Assembly: GCA_014526335.1 (NCBI GenBank)
Contig: JACTAT010000006.1
Span: forward strand, 2,186,738-2,250,737
Direction of reading: 5' to 3'
DNA from: Chrysaora quinquecirrha
Taxonomy: Eukaryota; Cnidaria; Scyphozoa; Semaeostomeae; Pelagiidae
Length of the DNA: 64,000 bases
The notes under the pieces were generated by a model that worked only from the letters and a program-made list of their open reading frames with translations, did no database searches and had not been told where the DNA came from. This document shows positions 1-11,346 of this stretch, in pieces (position 1 is the stretch's first letter; the number at the start of each line of letters is the position of its first letter). The translations under genes were made by a program, and so were the position numbers.

Positions 1-1364
1 ATTACAAGGTTTAAAGATATATTATCTTAAGGATTAACACTAAGATGTCTATCCCTTAAAAAGACCCAATTTTGATCATATCAACTAAAGAGTTACTATC
101 AGCTTTTCTTATTGCCGTATAACCAACAAGTTGAGGCTCATCAAGAATTTGAGACAGAAAATCATCTAAGCCTTTCTTGAACACATCCAGTGATACCCCA
201 CTCAAGTCCCTAAGATGTTTAGGTATTAAATAGAATCATGCTGACGAATGCGGTACGAAAATAGAGTGCTGACGAATGCAATATTATGAAATAAACACCC
301 TGAAGACACTAGTATGGTATTTATGTGAATACAAAGCGGTATAATGAAAACAAAATGCTTTCGAATGCTGTATGAAATTTACATCCTGACCTTGACGAAT
401 AAAGGATGAAATTGGCATTCAGAAGAAAGAAAGTAGTATGAAATTTACACGCTGCACGCGGTAGCAAATGCAATATGAAATGAACATGCTTTGAAGTGCT
501 AATACGTTGTAAAATACACATGAGCATGCTGACGAATACAGTACGAAATTGCTGACGAATACAGTACGAGATTGCTGACGAATACAGTACGAGATTGCTG
601 ACGAATACAGTACGAAATTAGAATGCTGACTAACAGACGAATACAGTATGAAATTAGAATGTTGAAGAACACAGTAGCTATGAAATGAAAAGACTGAATA
701 AAGAATACAGAATGAAAGCAAATTTGTACGGAAATAAAGCAATACATGCGTTGTTCAGCCATTCAGCACCGTTTTATTTCATGCCGTAGGGCGTGGTCAC
801 TAGCGTTCTGGCTGGTAGTTTGGTTTCATACCATACCTAATTTTAAGGAAAATTTATCACTGCCCATTTGATACAGCTCAGAGGCCTTGTGGGCGGAGCT
901 TTTTGCCAACCACACCCTCTACTTTGAATATGAATATGGCCAACGACCTATTAGTGCCACAAATTTTGTTAGAGAAGACAGGACAAATAGTGAATATTTT
1001 TCATGTCAATGAGAGCAGCTGTGGATGGAAGCAACGAAAGAGGCTACTTCAAGGAATTAGTTGTTTGTGCTTCCAGAAACAAAAACATCTTGCACTAAAA
1101 ATTTTTATCACTGCATATTTTTACTGTCTATCATTGCACAAAACCATTTTATTACTGTACAAAGTGGTTATCACTGCACCTTAACATAAGGTATGTTTCA
1201 TACCAAATTCGTGCCTCCTCCGTGTAAACGGAATGGAAAGAGAGAATGGTATCAATGGAGTGCTTTCAATCTGTACAGGGTATCGGGGGAATCATGTAAA
1301 GGGGGCTTCAGTCGATGCCGATATAAGAAAATCATACATATTCAAGTAAACTTAGTCTACTTAC
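1..1364. other. Non-coding stretch with degenerate 23-24 bp repeats at its left
   Basis: No convincing exon is seen here. From about 230 to 760 the sequence repeats a degenerate unit containing GCTGACGAATACAGTACGA. It is most regular at 530-630, where four copies follow one another with a period near 24 bp. Short open frames in this stretch follow the repeat and are not credible genes. The rest may hold downstream exons or 3' UTR of the MANSC-like gene, but I could not identify them. Confidence 0.6.
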
Positions 1365-2717
1365 ATCTATTTTTATTGATTCCAAACTTAGTTCGAAATT
1401 CATCGACATCATCACCCTTTCCACCGCCTCTGACAATATGAGAAATCTGTACACTGCCATTGGCTGCATGAGAGGGATTCGCTGGTATGCTTTCGCAGAG
1501 TTCATCAGAAAAACATTGAACTGTATAGCAGATGCGACCAGGCATGAATGCAACATTGCACAGCTCGTCCTGACAAAAGAGAGATTTAGTATTTTATCAA
1601 AGCAATAGCGAACGCAGATTTAGCCGAGATATAATTCACTCCTTGGAATTTTGTACATCCTCAGCTAGAATCTCTACTGTTTTCTTGTCACAACTTTCCT
1701 GTTTTCTCTTACTGTAATCTTGTCAGAACCCTTTTGTTCCAAAAGGAATCTCGCACAGTTTTTCGACAAGTGAAATTTTTTCGACGAACGCAATGCCCCT
1801 CGGATTTAACTCAAATCATGGCCAAAATCGGAACGGGTATGTGTTAGAAGACCATTTTGAATGAAGTAACTGTCCTATCCGTATTACTAAGATCTGTAGA
1901 TACATGATTGACCAAAACTTTTATTCAAAACATGCACTAAGGTTTGTTAAATCGACTTTTCTTACTGACTCGACGTCGAGTAGACTCGAAGGTGAAATGG
2001 TGTTTTAGCGCCAGTCGCTAGGATCTCAGTAGTAGGTTAACTAATCGAGACCTCGACCCTGGCTGTGACGCTACCGTGGCTGGGCTCGAACCTTGACCAC
2101 ACTAAGCTTCCGACACCATGAGTCAGCTGGATTACACCACGATGCCACAGCACCTTCGAAGCAGGGCTAATTGCTGTATTTTCTATTCAAGAATTGAAGG
2201 TGAAATGATGATGCATTTAGCGTCAGTTGCTAGGATCTCGGTCGCAGGTTAACTTATCGAGACTTCAACCCTGGCTGTGAAGATACAACAGCTGAGGCTC
2301 GAATCCCGATCTCGCTAAGCTTCTGAAACAGCACTTTCGACTATTGAAGAATTGATGGTGAAATGGTGTGTTTAGCGCCATTCTCTGGGATCTTGCTACT
2401 TGGTTAACTTGTACCCTGGCTGTGAAGCTACCACAGCTGAGGCTTGAAACCCCGATCTCGCCGAGCTTCTGACACCACGAACCAACTGGATTAGACCATG
2501 ACGCCAAACAGCTTTAATTGAATTGTACTTTACTTACACGGCAGCAAGCGTCAACACACGTCTGTAAATCTTTAACTATTCCATGTTTGGTGAATTTCCC
2601 TGATGTGATGCCTCCACGAAGAGTAACATTCTGTCTCTGATCAATATGTGTACATGTTGGCAATTTCACTGTGTCAATGACTTTTGCAGTGGCATCGTTT
2701 GAGTTGACTATGAAATA
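1365..2717 (-). CDS. MANSC-like domain protein, two internal exons (partial gene)
   Basis: Two minus-strand exons join cleanly: 2717-2538 (60 codons, phase 0 to 0, acceptor after TTTTCCAG, donor GTAAGTAA) and 1569-1365 (68 codons plus 1 base, acceptor after TTTTGTCAG, donor GTAAGTAG). The product spans a cysteine pattern C-x3-CC-x4-C-x2-A-x6-CY-x3-C-x5-C (TCVDACC then DELCNVAF then RICYTVQC), which resembles the MANSC (seven-cysteine) module of extracellular and membrane proteins such as the KIAA0319, LRP11 and SPINT1 families. After it comes a Gly-rich stretch (VRGGGKGDDVDEF) that I do not recognise. The protein is probably secreted or extracellular. Outer exons were not found on either side. 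The intron (1570-2537) holds three SINE copies. Splice structure is well supported; the family name is a pattern match. Confidence 0.55.
1988..2160 (-). repeat. tRNA-derived SINE, copy A
   Basis: On the minus strand the sequence begins GGTGCTGTGGCATCGTGG. It carries a perfect RNA polymerase III box B (GGTTCGAGCCC) preceded by an A-box-like TGGTGTAATCC, and ends in a GGTGAAATGG/TTCACCTTC type tail. TCGAAG occurs at both edges and may be a short target duplication. It lies in the intron of the MANSC-like gene. Confidence 0.75.
2197..2345 (-). repeat. tRNA-derived SINE, copy B (diverged, head deleted)
   Basis: Same family and orientation as the copy at 1988-2160, but more diverged. The body (GTTAAC-containing part and CCAGGGT segment) is kept. 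The box B region reads GGATTCGAGCC, and most of the A-box half is missing. Confidence 0.6.
2350..2512 (-). repeat. tRNA-derived SINE, copy C (diverged)
   Basis: Third copy in the same orientation directly beside the other two. It retains both the tRNA-like head (TGGTCTAATCC) and the body, with substitutions in box B (GGTTTCAAGCC). Three same-strand copies in about 520 bp suggest either repeated insertion or local duplication. Confidence 0.6.
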
Positions 2718-2906
2718 CTGGAAAACTTGACATAAAAAAGAATGAAAATTAGGTTAGGATCTTCTTGAATAAAAAGCCTTGACCATAGTTGCCAGCGTTA
2801 CACCCACCTTTGAATGGTGGCTGCTGCTGGGGTAGGGTTGACCAAGCGTAACAAACATTTCAGTCAACATTCGTTTCAAAAATATGACCCTGAAACTACT
2901 CTTAGG

Positions 2907-3413
2907 CCCTGGCCAAACGATCAAACATTGTTTGCCAAACATTTGCTTGTCAGGCAGATTGTTTTACCCTTTGGCCACGTCGCAAAACAATGATCGTCAA
3001 ACTTTTTTGCTTGCGTCTAGCAAAAAATTATTTGTTCAACGCTTTTGGAAAACATCAAGCAACGAATTCTCTTTATTTATGTTTGTCGAGCAATGTTTTG
3101 TATGTGGCCAAACGTTTAAACATTTCTTCGTGATCAAATTTGACACTGGGCAAACGATCAAACATTGTTTGTCAAACATTTGAGATTTTGCTTCACAAGC
3201 AACGTTTGAAAGTTTGGCCACCCTGCAAAACACTGCTTGGCAAGCAGATTTCTTCCAGCAATGTTTTTGAACAACTTCAAAAACATTCTTTGCTTGTATC
3301 AAGTAAAAATGTTTGATGAGCTGTGCTTTTTTGATGTGACCAAACGGTCAAACATTGTGTTTCAGAAGCAAATCTTGTACCTTTGACAAACAATGTTTGA
3401 TCGTAAGGCCAGG
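2907..3413. mobile_element. MITE with CCTGGCCAAACGATCAAAC ends (two copies side by side or nested)
   Basis: The left edge reads CCTGGCCAAACGATCAAAC and the right edge is its approximate inverse (GTTTGATCGTAAGGCCAGG). An internal repeat of the left edge at about 3148 shows that one full-length copy (about 3148-3413) abuts a partial one. The full copy aligns along its length with 26405-26703. A right-end remnant is visible at about 14040-14133. No coding capacity, so a non-autonomous element. Confidence 0.6.
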
Positions 3414-4060
3414 GGGCCAGGGCCTTGGTAATGTCTTATTTGGGTTTGTTTCTATGTCTTTTCATCGACAAGACATTACGTTCGACTAGACATTCGTTAG
3501 TACTAAAGTCGGACTTTGTTAGTAGTTTCTCAAAGACTTAGAAAGATTATTGTTTTCGTGTTTTTGCGTTTCAAACGTGAGTACCCAAACGAAGCAAACA
3601 TTCCGACATGCCGGGGATCTTTGGGTGATCTCGATCAATCTTCAGCCTGCATAGTAAGCATCCTTAAAGCCTTGGTAGATCATAGTAATTGTAAGCTATC
3701 TTGGTAGACCGTAGCAATCCAACGATGCACGTAGGGTATCCCTTCTCGAGGTGGTTAAACTGGGAGACACCGAGGGGATATAAAATGTCGCGCGCGAAAA
3801 TGACCGAGCAACATTGTGAAAAATATTAATCATCAAATCTTACTTTGAGAATTGACCTCACACCATAAAGATGCAAAGGTGGCAATAAAGTAGATCAGCA
3901 ACATCATCGTACTGCAAAGAAAGAATAAAAATAAATATATAATAAATGAAGAGCACTATGAATTCGGTATTATCGTTCTGTGATGCAAAAGAAAATACTC
4001 GTTTTTGTAACTGCAACCATAGTCTGCAACCCAGAAAAACGGTGTTGCTCTAAATGAACG

Positions 4061-4454
4061 TACAAGCTTTTTTTTATAAAGAACCACTTTATAAGGAACC
4101 TACATGTAGAGGGCCCGAAAATTTAAAGAACTTATACTACTAAAGAGAAAATCATTAAGGAACTTTTCAACGTTGAATGCTTTTATCACTGCAAATAATC
4201 AAGAATTAGAAAGCTGGTTCCATTCATTTGCAGTCGTAAATCACATAAATTGTACGTTAAGCATGTATCAAATGGTTCCTTGAGTAGTCTCGAGCTTTGC
4301 TCACATGCAAGTGTCTCTCTTTTATTGTTATGTGCAGTTAAAATTAAGGAACTATTAAGGAACTTTTTGAACTACAATTGCCTCAAAAGAGGTCCAAAAA
4401 TAAGGAACTTTAAGAACTAGGCCTTGAGGTAGGTTCCTTATAAAAAAGCGTGTA
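4061..4454. mobile_element. TA-flanked MITE, TIR CAAGCTTTTTTTTATAA / TTATAAAAAAGCGTG
   Basis: Begins TA-CAAGCTTTTTTTTATAAAG and ends CCTTATAAAAAAGCGTG-TA, so a TA dinucleotide flanks imperfect inverted ends. TA duplication is the hallmark of the Tc1/mariner superfamily. The ends resemble those of the element at 6977-7358 and the truncated copy ending at 27574, so they are probably one family. Confidence 0.5.
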
Positions 4455-6613
4455 TACGCAAGACTCTAGCTGAATATCAGGTTCGAGAAGGATCCAGTTT
4501 TGAACGTTAATAAAATCACTTGTATTCGTCAGACAGAAGTCAAAGTACGACAAAAATGACCAAGAAAGATGGAGCTTTCAAGAAACATAAAAAAAATAAA
4601 GACTTATAAAAATTTGGCGGTATAAGCACTTTGAGAGGTAAATAAATGGGGGTGAAATGGATAAGAGAACTTACTGAGTAGCAGAGATTATAACGTACAA
4701 AAAAAAGAGTGTATCAAACATGGCAACAGTTTCAAGAGGTAATATTCTTCAAGAATCGTTCCCTTTAAATACAAGAAGACTTCAGACAGGAGATCCCAAC
4801 CTCTACAACTACAAACTAAAAATCTCAAATACGTTTTGGCAAGAAAACTTATTGCCTAGCTGCTAATCTCCGAAAAATCTCTAGAAATCCTTACGTTTTA
4901 TAGAAATCTCATACACAAATTGAATGGCTAGTTTTCGTTTAGAAAATCAGTGTGTTCGGTGATTGATGGTGTTTTGCTGTGGGGTTTAAATTGGGGTGAA
5001 TCCTGAACAAGAGGCCGATGGATGGCTAGATGGATGATCAAATAAAGAACTTTAGCCAAGGTCAAAAAGGAAATGATGTTTGTGTTTTGATAAAGTGATG
5101 TGGGGTTGAAATGGGGTTGAATTCCGAACCAACTAAGGGCCGATGAATGGGTGGATGGTCGTGCTGAAAAATTTTGCTAAGGTCAAAGGGACTTAATAAC
5201 AGAAAAAAGAAGAAAAGACCACTTAGCTTACTGCTTGCTTTCAGCTAGAGACTTAGTGTTTGTGTTTTGATACTGCGCTGTGGGGATGAATTGGGGTTGA
5301 ACACCCTAGGTAATGTCTGCGCAGTATTGTGGAGGATGTGCAGTAATGTGGAGGGATTTTCGCAGTAATGTGGAGGGTGTTCAGTAATGTGGAGGGATAT
5401 CATCAGTAAGGTGGAGGGATTTTTGCAGTAATGTGGAGGATGTTCAGTAATGTGGAGGGCTATCTTTCAGTAATGTGGAGGGTGCGCAGTAATGTGGAGG
5501 GCTATCTTTCAGTAATGTGGAGGGATATCATCAGTAATGTGGCGGTTGCGGAGTAATGTGGAGGGCTATCTTGAAGTAATGTGGAGGGCTATCATAAGTA
5601 ACGTGGAGGGCTATCTTTCAGTAACGTGGAGGATGTTCAGTAATGTGGAGGACTATCTTTCCGTAATGTGGTGGCTGCGGAGTATTGTGGAGGGCTATCT
5701 TAAAGTAATGTGGAGGGCTATCATCAGTGATGTGGAGGGACATCATCAGTAATGTGGTGGTTGCGGAGTAATGTGGAGGGCTATCTTGAAGTAATGTGGA
5801 GGGCTATCATCAGTAACGTGGAGGGCTATCTTTCAGTAACGTGGAGGATGTTCAGTAATGTGGAGGACTATCTTTCCGTAATGTGGTGGCTGCGGAGTAT
5901 TGTGGAGGGCTATCTTAAAGTAATGTGGAGGGCTATCATCAGTGATGTGGAGGGATATCATCAATAATGTGGTGGTTGCGGAGTAATGTGGAGGGCTATC
6001 TTGAAGTAATGTGGAGGGCCCGAGTAATCAAGAAGCACTCTCGTAGCGGTTGCCGAGAATTTTCGTTTTTTAAACGATTCTCATTGACAAGAAATGCAAT
6101 TCGGAAGCTAAACCGTGCGTTTTTTAGCCATGAGAACCTTCAAACTGCTTTAATATTTCATCATACTATATATGTGTAAGAATCACAGTTTTGGTTCATT
6201 TGCGTAAAATGTCTAATACATATATATTAACAAAACATGAATAAAATATATCTAACATATGATATAAATTATCTAATATATGAATACAAATTCGAAGAAG
6301 AAAACATTGTTCTTTTTTACAAACGAAGATACAATGAGTTGAGCGATAAACTGATCTGGACATGAATCGGTGGCAATTTATTTTGTCTCTCTTCCTCAGT
6401 TTAATAGCAAGTTTATTCACGTAATATTTCATTCATGTCGTTGTGGTTATCATTTGACACTAATCAAACAGAAAGGTCACAAACTAAATAGCAATATTTA
6501 TCTTTTCTGTTCATAACGTCAATTAAAGTTTTTTTGGGTTTGCAAAAATAGATACTACCTGTAGGAGGGCTTCGAAACAAAAACGAATGTGAATACGTTC
6601 TGCTGCTATCACG

Positions 6614-6970
6614 ATGTCCACACGCAAAGGGTTGAGCAAAATAAGGCAAACAAGCAGTATCTTTCGAAGCCCTGAGCCTGGCTTTAGTAGATTAAGCTCG
6701 CCATTTTCAAACATTTTGGATGAAGACAGAAGTTTGAACTTGCCACGACCATTTTATGATACAACAAGATATCGAGAAGACGAAGAGGGAGGTGGGCCAC
6801 GAGTCGTAGAAACCGAATTAGATGGAAGCGATTCATATGAATGTGGGCAAGTATACTCAGAAGATGGTATAGATGGGACTGTTCTATACCGTCATCTTGA
6901 CAATTCCAATGATAAGCAGTCCAGCTTTTCTGGCGTTTCAACTAATTATGATATAACCACAACGACATGA
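6614..6970 (+). CDS. Hypothetical 118-aa open frame in the loop of fold-back element A
   Basis: ATG to TGA, 118 codons, lying in the unique loop between the two arms. The composition is protein-like, unlike the repeat-derived frames nearby: a basic N-terminus (MSTRKGLSKIR), a Ser/Pro-rich middle (FRSPEPGFSRLSSPFS), then an acidic Gly/Asp-rich half with no long repeats. No signal peptide, membrane segment or catalytic motif. I do not recognise a family. It could be a captured host exon, a remnant of an element-encoded protein, or a chance frame. It ends seven bases before the TA-flanked MITE, so its original 3' context may be interrupted. Confidence 0.35.
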   Translation: MSTRKGLSKIRQTSSIFRSPEPGFSRLSSPFSNILDEDRSLNLPRPFYDTTRYREDEEGGGPRVVETELDGSDSYECGQVYSEDGIDGTVLYRHLDNSNDKQSSFSGVSTNYDITTTT

Positions 6971-6976
6971 ATGAAA

Positions 6977-7358
6977 TACACGTTTTTTTTTTCATAAGAA
7001 AGTTTTTTTGGCCCAGTATTGAAACTTTCTTAGATATTTCATGTTTTCAGTACCAAAAATTTCTTGTGACTTTCTTAGCAAAAATTTTGGAATACAGTAT
7101 TTCTAAGAATGCACAGTTTAAGGCACTGTATACATTGCACAAATACCACGTTTTTCAAAGAAAATAATCATTAGACTCGTTTAATAGCAAGATGAGCGAC
7201 TGAACAGAAGAGCAAAAATAACTCACAGAACATTAGGAGTGAAAGTATGAAACAGAACTTTCTTAAGTTTCAAGAATCCAGTATTGAACTTTCTTACATT
7301 TTTGAGACGTTGAGTACTACTTTCTTATAAACCACTTTCTTATAAAAAAAAACGTGTA
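6977..7358. mobile_element. TA-flanked MITE, TIR CACGTTTTTTT
   Basis: Begins TA-CACGTTTTTTTTTTCATAAG and ends TTATAAAAAAAAACGTG-TA, with inverted ends and TA duplication. The body repeats ACTTTCTTA and TATTGAAACTTTC. Its right 120 bp match 27268-27574, except that the latter has a SINE inserted, so this copy serves as the empty-site reference. It abuts the inner end of the right arm of element A. Confidence 0.6.
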
Positions 7359-8260
7359 TAACGTCAATAAACTTGCCATCAGACTGAGGAAGAGAGACAA
7401 AATAAATTGCCACTGATTCATGTCCAGATCAGTTTATCGCTCAACTCATTGTATCTTCGTTTGTAAAAAAGAACAATGTTTTCTTCTTCGAATTTGTATT
7501 CATATATTAGATAATTTATATCATATGTTAGATATATTTTATTCATGTTTTGTTAATATATATGTATTAGACATTTTACGCAAATGAACCAAAACTGTGA
7601 TTCTTACACTTATATGATGAAATATTAAAGCAGTGTGAAGGTTCTCATGGCTAAAAAACGCACGGTTTAGCTTCCGAATTGCATTTCTTGTCAATGAGAA
7701 TCGTTTAGAAAACGAAAATTCTCGGCAACCGCTACGAGAGTGCTTCTTGATTACTCGGGCCCTCCACATTACTTCAAGATAGCCCTCCACATTACTCCGC
7801 AACCACCACATTACTGATGATATCCCTCCACATCACTGATGATAGCCCTCCACATTACTTTAAGATAGCCCTCCACAATACTCCGCAGCCACCACATTAC
7901 GGAAAGATAGTCCTCCACATTACTGAACATCCTCCACGTTACTGAAAGATAGCCCTCCACGTTACTTATGATAGCCCTCCACATTACTTCAAGATAGCCC
8001 TCCACATTACTCCGCAACCGCCACATCACTGATGATATCCCTCCACATTACTGAAAGATAGCCCTCCACATTACTGCGCACCCTCCACACTACTGAAAGA
8101 TAGCCCTCCACATTACTGAACATCCTCCACATTACTGCAAAAATCCCTCCACCTTACTGATGATATCCCTCCACATTACTGAACACCCTCCACATTACTG
8201 CGAAAATCCCTCCACATTACTGCACATCCTCCACAATACTGCGCAGACATTACCTAGGGT

Positions 8261-9064
8261 GTTGAACTTTGATCTAGGGGCTGATGGATGTTCAAAAGAG
8301 GGCTCTAGCCAAGGTCAAAATGGACTTATTCAAGACTAGAACACAAACAGAAACGTCTTCAAATCAACAAAAACAAAATGCATTGTCGAAACTCACCAGC
8401 ATACAATTTTAACTCTGCTCTTATCGATCACATTACCAGAAGTTTCATCGCTAAAGCAAAAGATCACCCAGTTGTATACCAATCCAAAGTATAGCTATCT
8501 TCTGTCTATTCTTTGTTATATGTTTGATGTATACCTATATTCGTCACAATTCCAAGCTTTTTATATCAAGTAAATATTATGTCTATAAAGTAAGTTTTTC
8601 GTTGTTGGACATCGAATATTCAAGAGGCTTCTACGAGTTTCCACGCATGAGCAGATACAACAGGTGGAATCCTTACAAAACCTGCCCTTTCCATTTACTT
8701 CACGACCTTTAAGTTACAGCAGAAATCACGAAGCTTTATTAAGATTTCAAGAATCTACCAATTAATTAGAATTTACCATACGGATAAACATCATGATTAG
8801 CTAGCGAATTTTTTGAATATTCTTTCGCTTGAGTACTAAGTTAGCTGAAATATACAGGGAATGATTAACTTAGGCCAACTTCGAAAAAAACGTAAATTTG
8901 GCACAACCGATGGGATCGATTGCGTGTGGAGCTAATTTAGTATTTTTCTTTCTAATCAATTCTAATTGACCTTGTTTACTATGGTAGGAACATGCTGAAA
9001 ATTTACACGACTAAATGTCTGCAAAATTTACATGAACTTAGCAGTGCATTCTTTTAGACCAACG
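8261..9064. other. Non-coding spacer
   Basis: Nothing recognisable as a gene. The first 80 bases continue the degenerate tandem unit (CTGATGGATG, TAGCCAAGGTCAAAATGG) interrupted by element A. Confidence 0.5.
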
Positions 9065-10671
9065 CTCTCTGTTCTCTCTCAACTTGCACCCATTTTCTAT
9101 ACAAACCATCGAATTTCAACTGAGGTTCGATATTCTTAAATTTTCGCTAATTTTGAGGCTAAAATGTTTTTAAGCTTCAATTTGCTGGGCTGTTCTTAAT
9201 TCTTGAGTTCCGGGTTCAGTTTTTCAGTAAATGTACCGGGCACGGGCATAAAAAATTTGTAGATACGTTACTTGCTTGTCAACGTTTTTGTTTGTTTGCT
9301 TTCTATTCTGATTGATTGTCTTATTTTCATATTCAACCCAGTTTTCCTTACAATTCATTTATGCAAAGCCAAAACATTAGTTTGTTCTTTGCTTGTTTCA
9401 AAATTACGAAAATCCAGGCTCGTGTTCTAATAAAATTGTTCTTATAAACAAGGGTACTTTCGAATAACATACTCAAGACAGAACAGAGTGACTTGCTTGA
9501 AGAAGCAAGATTATTGAATCAAAGGTCGTCGCTAAACATTCCAAAGCAGTACATTGAAGAAGGAATCGTTTTGACGTGTTGCAAGGACATCGGAGATTGT
9601 TTAGAAGCAAGGGGGGCTAGGGGGCAAGGCAAATGCTGGTAATTTACATCACTAGTGCAAACATACTCTTCTGTTGCGTTGAAAAATGAGGATGAAGGCG
9701 CCCAAAGCCACTAGGTCTCGCCTTCTTGTTCTTGTGTTGATCATAATACTATCTTTCTTCACACCCCCACAGAGATGGGTGATAATGCAAAGTCCCGTAT
9801 ATCATCAGAAGAAGGATGAATAACAGAGACTAATATTGCACAGCAGTGGCTCGAAGTTAGCAAGACACTCTCTTTTCTCTCTCAACTTGCACCCATTTTC
9901 TATAAAAACCATCGAATTTCAACTGAGGCTGGATATTCTTAAATTTTCGCTAATTTTGAGGCTAAAATTTATTTAAGCTTCGATTTGCTGGGCTGTTCCT
10001 AATTCTTAAATTCCGGGGTTCAGTTTTTCAGTAAATGTACCGGGCACGGCGATCAAAGTTGTGTTGATACGTTACTTGCTTGTAAACGTTTTTGTTTGTT
10101 TGCTTTTAATTCTGATTGATTGTCTTATTTTCATATTCAACCCAGTTTTCCTTTCTATTCATTTATGCAAAGCCCAACCTTAGTTTGTTCTTTGCTTGTT
10201 TCAAAATTTCAGAAATCCAGGCTCGTATTCGTATAAAATTGTTCTTATAAAACAAGTGTAATTTCAAATTACATACTGTACTGTACTAGAGACAACTAGA
10301 ACAGAGTGACTTGCTTGAAGAAGCAAGATTATTTAATCAATGATCGTCGCTAAACATTTCAGAACAGTGAATTGAAGAAGGAATCATTTTGACATGTTGC
10401 AAGGACATCGGAGCTTGTTTAGAAGCTAGGGGGGTAAGGAAAATGCTGTTAAGTTACATCACAAGTGCAAAAATACTCCTCTGTTGCGCTGAAAAATGAT
10501 GAGGAAGGCGCCCAAAGCCAACGGACCTGGCCTTCTTGTCTTGTTCGTAATACTATCTTTTTCCACAACCCCACAGAGATGGGTGATAATGCAAAGTATA
10601 TCATCAGAAAAGGATGAATAACAGAGACTTATAGTATTGCACAGCAGTGGCTCGAAGTTAGCAAGACGCTG
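9065..10671. repeat. Tandem duplication of an ~805-bp block
   Basis: Two head-to-tail copies, about 9065-9868 and 9869-10671. Shared landmarks include CTCAACTTGCACCCATTTTC, AAATGTACCGGGCACGG, GTGACTTGCTTGAAGAAGC and CAGCAGTGGCTCGAAGTTAG. Copies differ by scattered substitutions and small indels, so the duplication is not brand new. No open frame is conserved between the copies. Confidence 0.8.
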
Positions 10672-11346
10672 ATTCAGTCGCTCTATCGTGTGCGAGTACC
10701 ATGCTTAAATACAAGCGATCACAAAGCGCGGGACGGAAGGCGAAACGAAAATGCTTTGCGGGTCTCCGACGACTGTGTGGAAATTCGAACTGAGCTGTTA
10801 GGTAAAATCGAGCTGTGCCGCGAAAACTTAGACAGAGTCCTGCTGAAGTGTGCGGGGAAGTGTGACTGTTTCTTGTTCTTGTTTCTATCATGAAAACGGT
10901 TTTCGTGACTTTTTTAAATGTTAAGTTTAGTTCACGAAGGCCTCTGCATCGCATTTACGAAAAACAAGCATCATTTTTGCATTTCGCCCACGTCCTTGTA
11001 CTTTGCGAACCCTGTTCCAGAACTATCTCTTAGCCTCTAACACATTATCCTCAAGCATATCGGATCGGACGAAACCGTGGCGTACCAAAGACTTGAGAAA
11101 AGTTAACGTGAATGAACAGTCGTATCAAGGGTAGGGTAGGGCCAGGGCCTTGTTGCAAGATTTCTGGAATAGCACCTTTATTGCTCATGAATATGGTCCC
11201 ATTAACGTAGTTTCCTTATCGTATCGTCTTATGGATAAACTGGGAAATTTGTCTATAACTGAAATAATTACCTTAACAACCTATTAGTTTGAGTCCAAGT
11301 CGAAGTTACCCAAGAAAAACTTAGCAAAAAGTCTGAAATCACCCTA
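10672..11346. other. Non-coding spacer between the duplication and CCDC34
   Basis: No exon supported. A GC-richer patch at 10680-10870 has overlapping open frames on both strands with no family resemblance. The 3' UTR of the minus-strand CCDC34 gene must lie at the right side of this stretch. Confidence 0.4.

Larger units (their letters stand above)
2718..5302. other. Non-coding region with MITE copies and degenerate tandem repeats
   Basis: No supported exon. It contains the CCTGGCCAAACG MITE (2907-3413), a TA-flanked MITE (4061-4454) and, from about 4960 to 5300, degenerate tandem copies of a unit recognisable by GTTTTGATA..GGGGTTGAA and GGGCCGATG. The third copy of that unit is split by the fold-back element at 5303. 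A low-complexity A/T stretch fills the rest. Confidence 0.6.
5303..8260. mobile_element. Fold-back element with tandem-repeat arms (element A)
   Basis: A 2,958-bp inverted repeat starting ACCCTAGGTAATGTCTGCGC and ending in the exact inverse complement. It is flanked by a 7-bp direct repeat GTTGAAC (5296-5302 and 8261-8267), the expected target-site duplication. Each arm consists first of short tandem units built on AGTAATGTGGAGGG and then of unique AT-rich sequence, extending to about 6425 on the left and from about 7360 on the right. The left arm carries two copies of a 215-bp block (5537-5751, 5752-5966), the right arm one. The loop contains a 118-codon open frame and a TA-flanked MITE. No transposase is seen, so it is presumably non-autonomous. 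Confidence 0.8.

Noticed and set aside
10658..10954. Overlapping open frames on both strands near 10.7-10.95 kb
   Set aside because: GC-richer patch, no domain, no splice partners.
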